NCBI GenBank assembly: GCA_021788955.1
Contig: JAJYKC010000005.1
Span: 1 to 16,014 of the forward strand
Length of the DNA: 16,014 nt
Direction of reading: 5' to 3'
Source of the DNA: Acidobacteriota bacterium
GTDB taxonomy: Bacteria; Acidobacteriota; Terriglobia; Bryobacterales; Bryobacteraceae
The position numbers were made by a program, and so were the translations under genes. Below the pieces are notes generated by a model, which worked only from the letters and a program-made list of their open reading frames with translations, was not told the DNA's origin and searched no databases. How positions within the stretch are numbered: the stretch's first letter is position 1; every line of letters begins with the position of its first letter. Positions 13,340-16,014 of the stretch are shown piece by piece.

Positions 13340-16014
13340 CTAGAACGTGATTCGCGCGCTTACCTGCATCCGGCGGGCTTGCGTGCCGTCGGGGAAGCCG
13401 CCGTCGGCCGACCCGACGCCAAACGCTGCCGGAGTCGGCGTCAGCACTCCCTTGGCCTCGGTGAACGCCTGCGTCGTCAGGCTCGTCGGCGACCACGTGT
13501 TGGTGATGTTGAACGCCTCGAAGTTGAGCGACAGGTTGATTCGTTCCCAGGGCAGCGGAATCATCTTCGTCAGCCGGAAGTCTTCCCGGTACGTCGGGGG
13601 CGTATACAAACCATTTACGGGCAAGAACGGGACGCGAGTGCTGCCCCCAAAACCGTTCAGGGACGAAGTCGACAACATGCCCGGCACCGGCGTGTCCGTG
13701 ACGCGGATGGTCTCACTTCCCGTCGGACGGCCGGCGGCGAGAGTAGTGATGCTGGAAAGCTCCCAGTTGTTGGCAAAGTACTTCGCAAAAGCGGTGTCGC
13801 TGTGCATTACCGTAGGAGTCCACACGAAGGAGTAAACAAGCCGGTGACGCTGGTCGAGAAGGCCGCTCCCTTTCTCGAACGCGTAGTTGCCGTTGTAGAC
13901 CGAAGTCGGGCTGCTGTAGAAAATCGCGCTCGTGGCGGCGCCTTGGCCGTCGTCGATCTCGTGCGACCAGGTGTAGGAGACCATCGAGGAAAAACCATGG
14001 GAGAAACGCCTTTCGAACGACACATCCAGAGCGTTATAGAAGCTGCTGAGGCCGTTCGTGACGTCGCTGATCGCCCCGTAACGTGTGTCGGGACGGGGGT
14101 TGAGATAAACCGGCGTGGTATATGTTCCCACCTGAGTGCCGCTGGTATTGTTGATCTTATATGTCATGAGTGGGCCGAGCGGAGGCGCATTCACGTCAGT
14201 CACGCCGTACAGATTCACGCCGCGGCTCCAGACGCCCGACACTGATAGCACCATGTCCTTGCCGATCTGCCGTTCGAGCGTCAGCGTAGCCTGCTCCGAG
14301 TAAGGAGTCTTCAGGTTCGGCGACGTGTATTCGAGAGCGGCGGCGGCAACCTTGGCCCCGGCCGGAGGCGAACTGAGTGCGTTCGGGAAGACCGGCCCGG
14401 CGGCCAACTGGGCCTTATTGGTAGCACTGAGCGAGTCCGCGGTCTGGATGAGGCCGTTATTGGTGTACAGGTTGTCTACCAGTCCGCCGAGGTACCGGGC
14501 GAAGAACGTGCCGTAGCCGCCGCGGAGCACCGTCTTGTCATTCAGACGGTAGTTGATGCCGAAGCGCGGCATCAGGTCGAGCGGGCCAGTCGTGATGTGC
14601 CCGGTCTGCGGATAGTCTGCGTTGAACACGCCTGGCTGTTGAACAAAAGAACGCTCGTAGCGCGCTCCGAGGGTGAGTGTCAACCGGCTGTTGACCCGCC
14701 ACTGATCCTCAAGGTAGAGTCCCATCTCCCGGATCCAGTAACTAACGAGCGGCGTGCCGAAGGTCTGCGAGTAGCTGGTCCAGTTCTTTGCGCCGGCGGT
14801 GCTGCCGCTGTAATCTTGGGCGAACAAAGTCGGTGTGAGGTAGGTGTAGGAACCGAACCGGTTGGACATGTAATCTACACCGTCGATGGTGTTGACGAAG
14901 TTGCCGCCGAATCTGATAATGTGGCGGCCCTTGGTCCAGCTCAGGTCGTCCGCGAATTCGTTACGGGTTTCCATCGGCTCCACGCGGGGCAGATAAGTCG
15001 CCGGGCCAAGTTGCACGCCCCCGACCGAGACGTCGAGATACCCCAGGCCGCTGCCGAGGCTGGCCTGATTGAATCCGTCGGCTTGGCGGTCGGTATCGAG
15101 ACCGTAGCGGAACGCGCTGACAAAGTTCGCTGTCGGTACGTAAGTCCAGGTTGCTTTGCCGTTGCGGACAATCACGCTGTCGTTGCCGTTGCCGTTGATG
15201 GCAGAGCCAAATGTTGAGGAAAGCCCGGTTTGGATCCCATTCGGCGAGTACCAGCGGAGGAAGTTGAAGCTCGCGCTGAAGGTGTTCTTCTCGTTCAAGT
15301 TATAGTCCGTGCGGCCGAAGTACAGGTCGTTGTCATCGGTGCGCGGTACCTGGCCGTAGAACCTTGGCAGAAGGCTGTTGATCGCGGCGCATTGAGCCGG
15401 CGTGGCGGGCGCGCCGCAACCAACGAAGGACTGTGTGGACGGGTTCAGGACGCCGACTTTCACCTGGCTGTCCACCATGGGGAAATTCCGGCGTGTAATG
15501 TCCGTACTAAGGAAGAAGAACAACTTATTTGTGACGATCGGGCCGCCGAGCGTGCCGCCGGTCTGAACGCGATGTTCGCTTGGATTGAACGAAGCGAACG
15601 GGTCCCGGGCGTCGAATCCGGTGCTGCGGAAAAAGTAGAACGCCGAGCCGTGCAATTCGTTGGTCCCGCTCTTGGTGACGGTGTTGACCACGCCGCCCAT
15701 CGCCCTTCCGTACTCGGCCGAGAAATTCGCCGATACAACCTGGAACTCCTGCACGGCATCCAGCGAAATCTGCGACTGAATTCGCGTACGTCCGGCATTC
15801 TCATCGTAGAACTGTTCGGTATTGTCGTTGCCGTCGAGTAAGAAGGAGTTATTTCCGGCCACCCCGCGGAACGTGAGTAAGCCGAACGTGCCGTCGTTGG
15901 TGACGCCCGAAGCCAGCTTGCGCTTGAGCGCCCAGCTGTCTCTCATGGCTTCACCGACCGCCTCGATGCTCCCGTGCCGCAGGCCGTCAGCGGCCGACGC
16001 CGCGAGGTCGCGAA
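13340..16014 (-). CDS. TonB-dependent receptor (Oar-like), partial, with GHMP-kinase-like N-terminal end
   Basis: Outer-membrane ligand-gated porin for large substrates, probably oligosaccharides or siderophores. The frame is open from the right window edge to the stop at 13340. From about 15895 it reads as a typical acidobacterial plug domain: DGTFGLLTFRGV, SFLLDGNDNTEQFYDENAGR, SLDAVQEFQV, SAEYGRAMGGVVNTVTKSG, then GGPIVTNKLFFFLSTDITRR. A long beta-barrel follows, ending in the beta-signal RRMQVSARITF with the terminal phenylalanine. Full-length relatives usually carry a signal peptide, a carboxypeptidase-regulatory-like domain and the start of the plug before this point. Here those are missing, and the residues before GVTND look like a sugar kinase instead. 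An internal ATG at 15946 lies in the kinase-like part and is not a credible receptor start. The oxidoreductase gene follows 69 bp downstream. Confidence 0.88.
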   Translation of the reverse strand, partial: RDLAASAADGLRHGSIEAVGEAMRDSWALKRKLASGVTNDGTFGLLTFRGVAGNNSFLLDGNDNTEQFYDENAGRTRIQSQISLDAVQEFQVVSANFSAEYGRAMGGVVNTVTKSGTNELHGSAFYFFRSTGFDARDPFASFNPSEHRVQTGGTLGGPIVTNKLFFFLSTDITRRNFPMVDSQVKVGVLNPSTQSFVGCGAPATPAQCAAINSLLPRFYGQVPRTDDNDLYFGRTDYNLNEKNTFSASFNFLRWYSPNGIQTGLSSTFGSAINGNGNDSVIVRNGKATWTYVPTANFVSAFRYGLDTDRQADGFNQASLGSGLGYLDVSVGGVQLGPATYLPRVEPMETRNEFADDLSWTKGRHIIRFGGNFVNTIDGVDYMSNRFGSYTYLTPTLFAQDYSGSTAGAKNWTSYSQTFGTPLVSYWIREMGLYLEDQWRVNSRLTLTLGARYERSFVQQPGVFNADYPQTGHITTGPLDLMPRFGINYRLNDKTVLRGGYGTFFARYLGGLVDNLYTNNGLIQTADSLSATNKAQLAAGPVFPNALSSPPAGAKVAAAALEYTSPNLKTPYSEQATLTLERQIGKDMVLSVSGVWSRGVNLYGVTDVNAPPLGPLMTYKINNTSGTQVGTYTTPVYLNPRPDTRYGAISDVTNGLSSFYNALDVSFERRFSHGFSSMVSYTWSHEIDDGQGAATSAIFYSSPTSVYNGNYAFEKGSGLLDQRHRLVYSFVWTPTVMHSDTAFAKYFANNWELSSITTLAAGRPTGSETIRVTDTPVPGMLSTSSLNGFGGSTRVPFLPVNGLYTPPTYREDFRLTKMIPLPWERINLSLNFEAFNITNTWSPTSLTTQAFTEAKGVLTPTPAAFGVGSADGGFPDGTQARRMQVSARITF
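15893..16014 (-). pseudogene. C-terminal fragment of a GHMP-family sugar kinase, joined in frame to the receptor
   Basis: Reading in from the window edge the frame encodes RDLAASAADGLRHGSIEAVG, then EAMRDSWALKRKLASGVTND. This aligns with the pre-C-terminal region of heptose-phosphate or fucose-type GHMP kinases (pattern: small helix, G-D/S-hydrophobic, E-x-W-x-LKR-x-LA-x-GV-S/T-N). In such kinases it is followed by an ID-x2-Y helix and the glycine-rich GGKLLGAGGGGF loop. That loop is absent; at GVTND (15907-15893) the sequence becomes receptor plug. No receptor N-terminal domain resembles this stretch. It is therefore a gene fusion remnant or an assembly join. Only about 40 residues are visible. 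Confidence 0.7.

Noticed and set aside
12896..14245. Long plus-strand reading frame (449 codons) opposite the oxidoreductase and receptor genes
   Set aside because: It is antisense to two clear families and its product is Arg/His-rich without motifs. High GC leaves the opposite strand open by chance.

Overview
The window is GC-rich bacterial DNA with the features of an Acidobacteriota genome, most like the Bryobacterales/Solibacter group. This is inferred from gene content: a large Oar-type TonB-dependent receptor, Tat-exported Gfo/Idh/MocA oxidoreductase and sugar isomerase/epimerase proteins, a COG5368-type glucoamylase-family hydrolase, and a lipoprotein with a carboxypeptidase-regulatory-like domain. 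No rRNA, bona fide tRNA, CRISPR array or intact mobile element was found.

Layout. 1-1330 (+): a short repeat pair, then greA and a CDP-alcohol phosphatidyltransferase. 1331-1731: an AT-richer island. On the minus strand it carries a complete small transcription unit (promoter, leader hairpin, Shine-Dalgarno, a 22-residue lysine/alanine microprotein gene, intrinsic terminator). 1732-4612 (+): rlpA (septal-ring/peptidoglycan lipoprotein), a sigma-54 activator lacking a sensory domain, and a GT4 glycosyltransferase. 4625-7153 (-): a glucoamylase-family hydrolase, translationally coupled by an ATGA overlap to a secreted-protein gene that appears frameshifted, then a structured 270-bp intergenic stretch and a small acidic-linker protein. 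7239-9135 (+): a CarboxypepD_reg lipoprotein and an unknown protein gene whose middle third appears to run in a different frame. 9285-11077 (+): a FucP/GluP-type sugar MFS transporter and a YfcE-type metallophosphoesterase. 11112-16014 (-): TonB-dependent receptor, Gfo/Idh/MocA oxidoreductase and sugar isomerase/epimerase-like protein, reading toward lower coordinates.

The right half looks like a carbohydrate acquisition and processing neighbourhood: outer-membrane receptor, exported hydrolase, exported oxidoreductase and isomerase, and inner-membrane sugar porter. The left half is housekeeping and envelope related.

Most notable observations: (1) at the right edge the receptor's N-terminus is replaced, in frame, by the C-terminal part of a GHMP sugar kinase, joined at a Gly-Val-Thr-Asn-Asp peptide; this is either a real fusion or an assembly chimera. 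(2) The 22-residue histone-H1-tail-like microprotein has its own expression signals. (3) A 9-bp inverted repeat covers the Shine-Dalgarno and start codon of the oxidoreductase gene and has a competing alternative hairpin. (4) Two genes show apparent frameshifts. (5) A 108-nt element combines a perfect T-arm with a perfect 7-bp acceptor-like stem, but a complete tRNA cannot be folded. All calls rest on reading the sequence; no database search was run.
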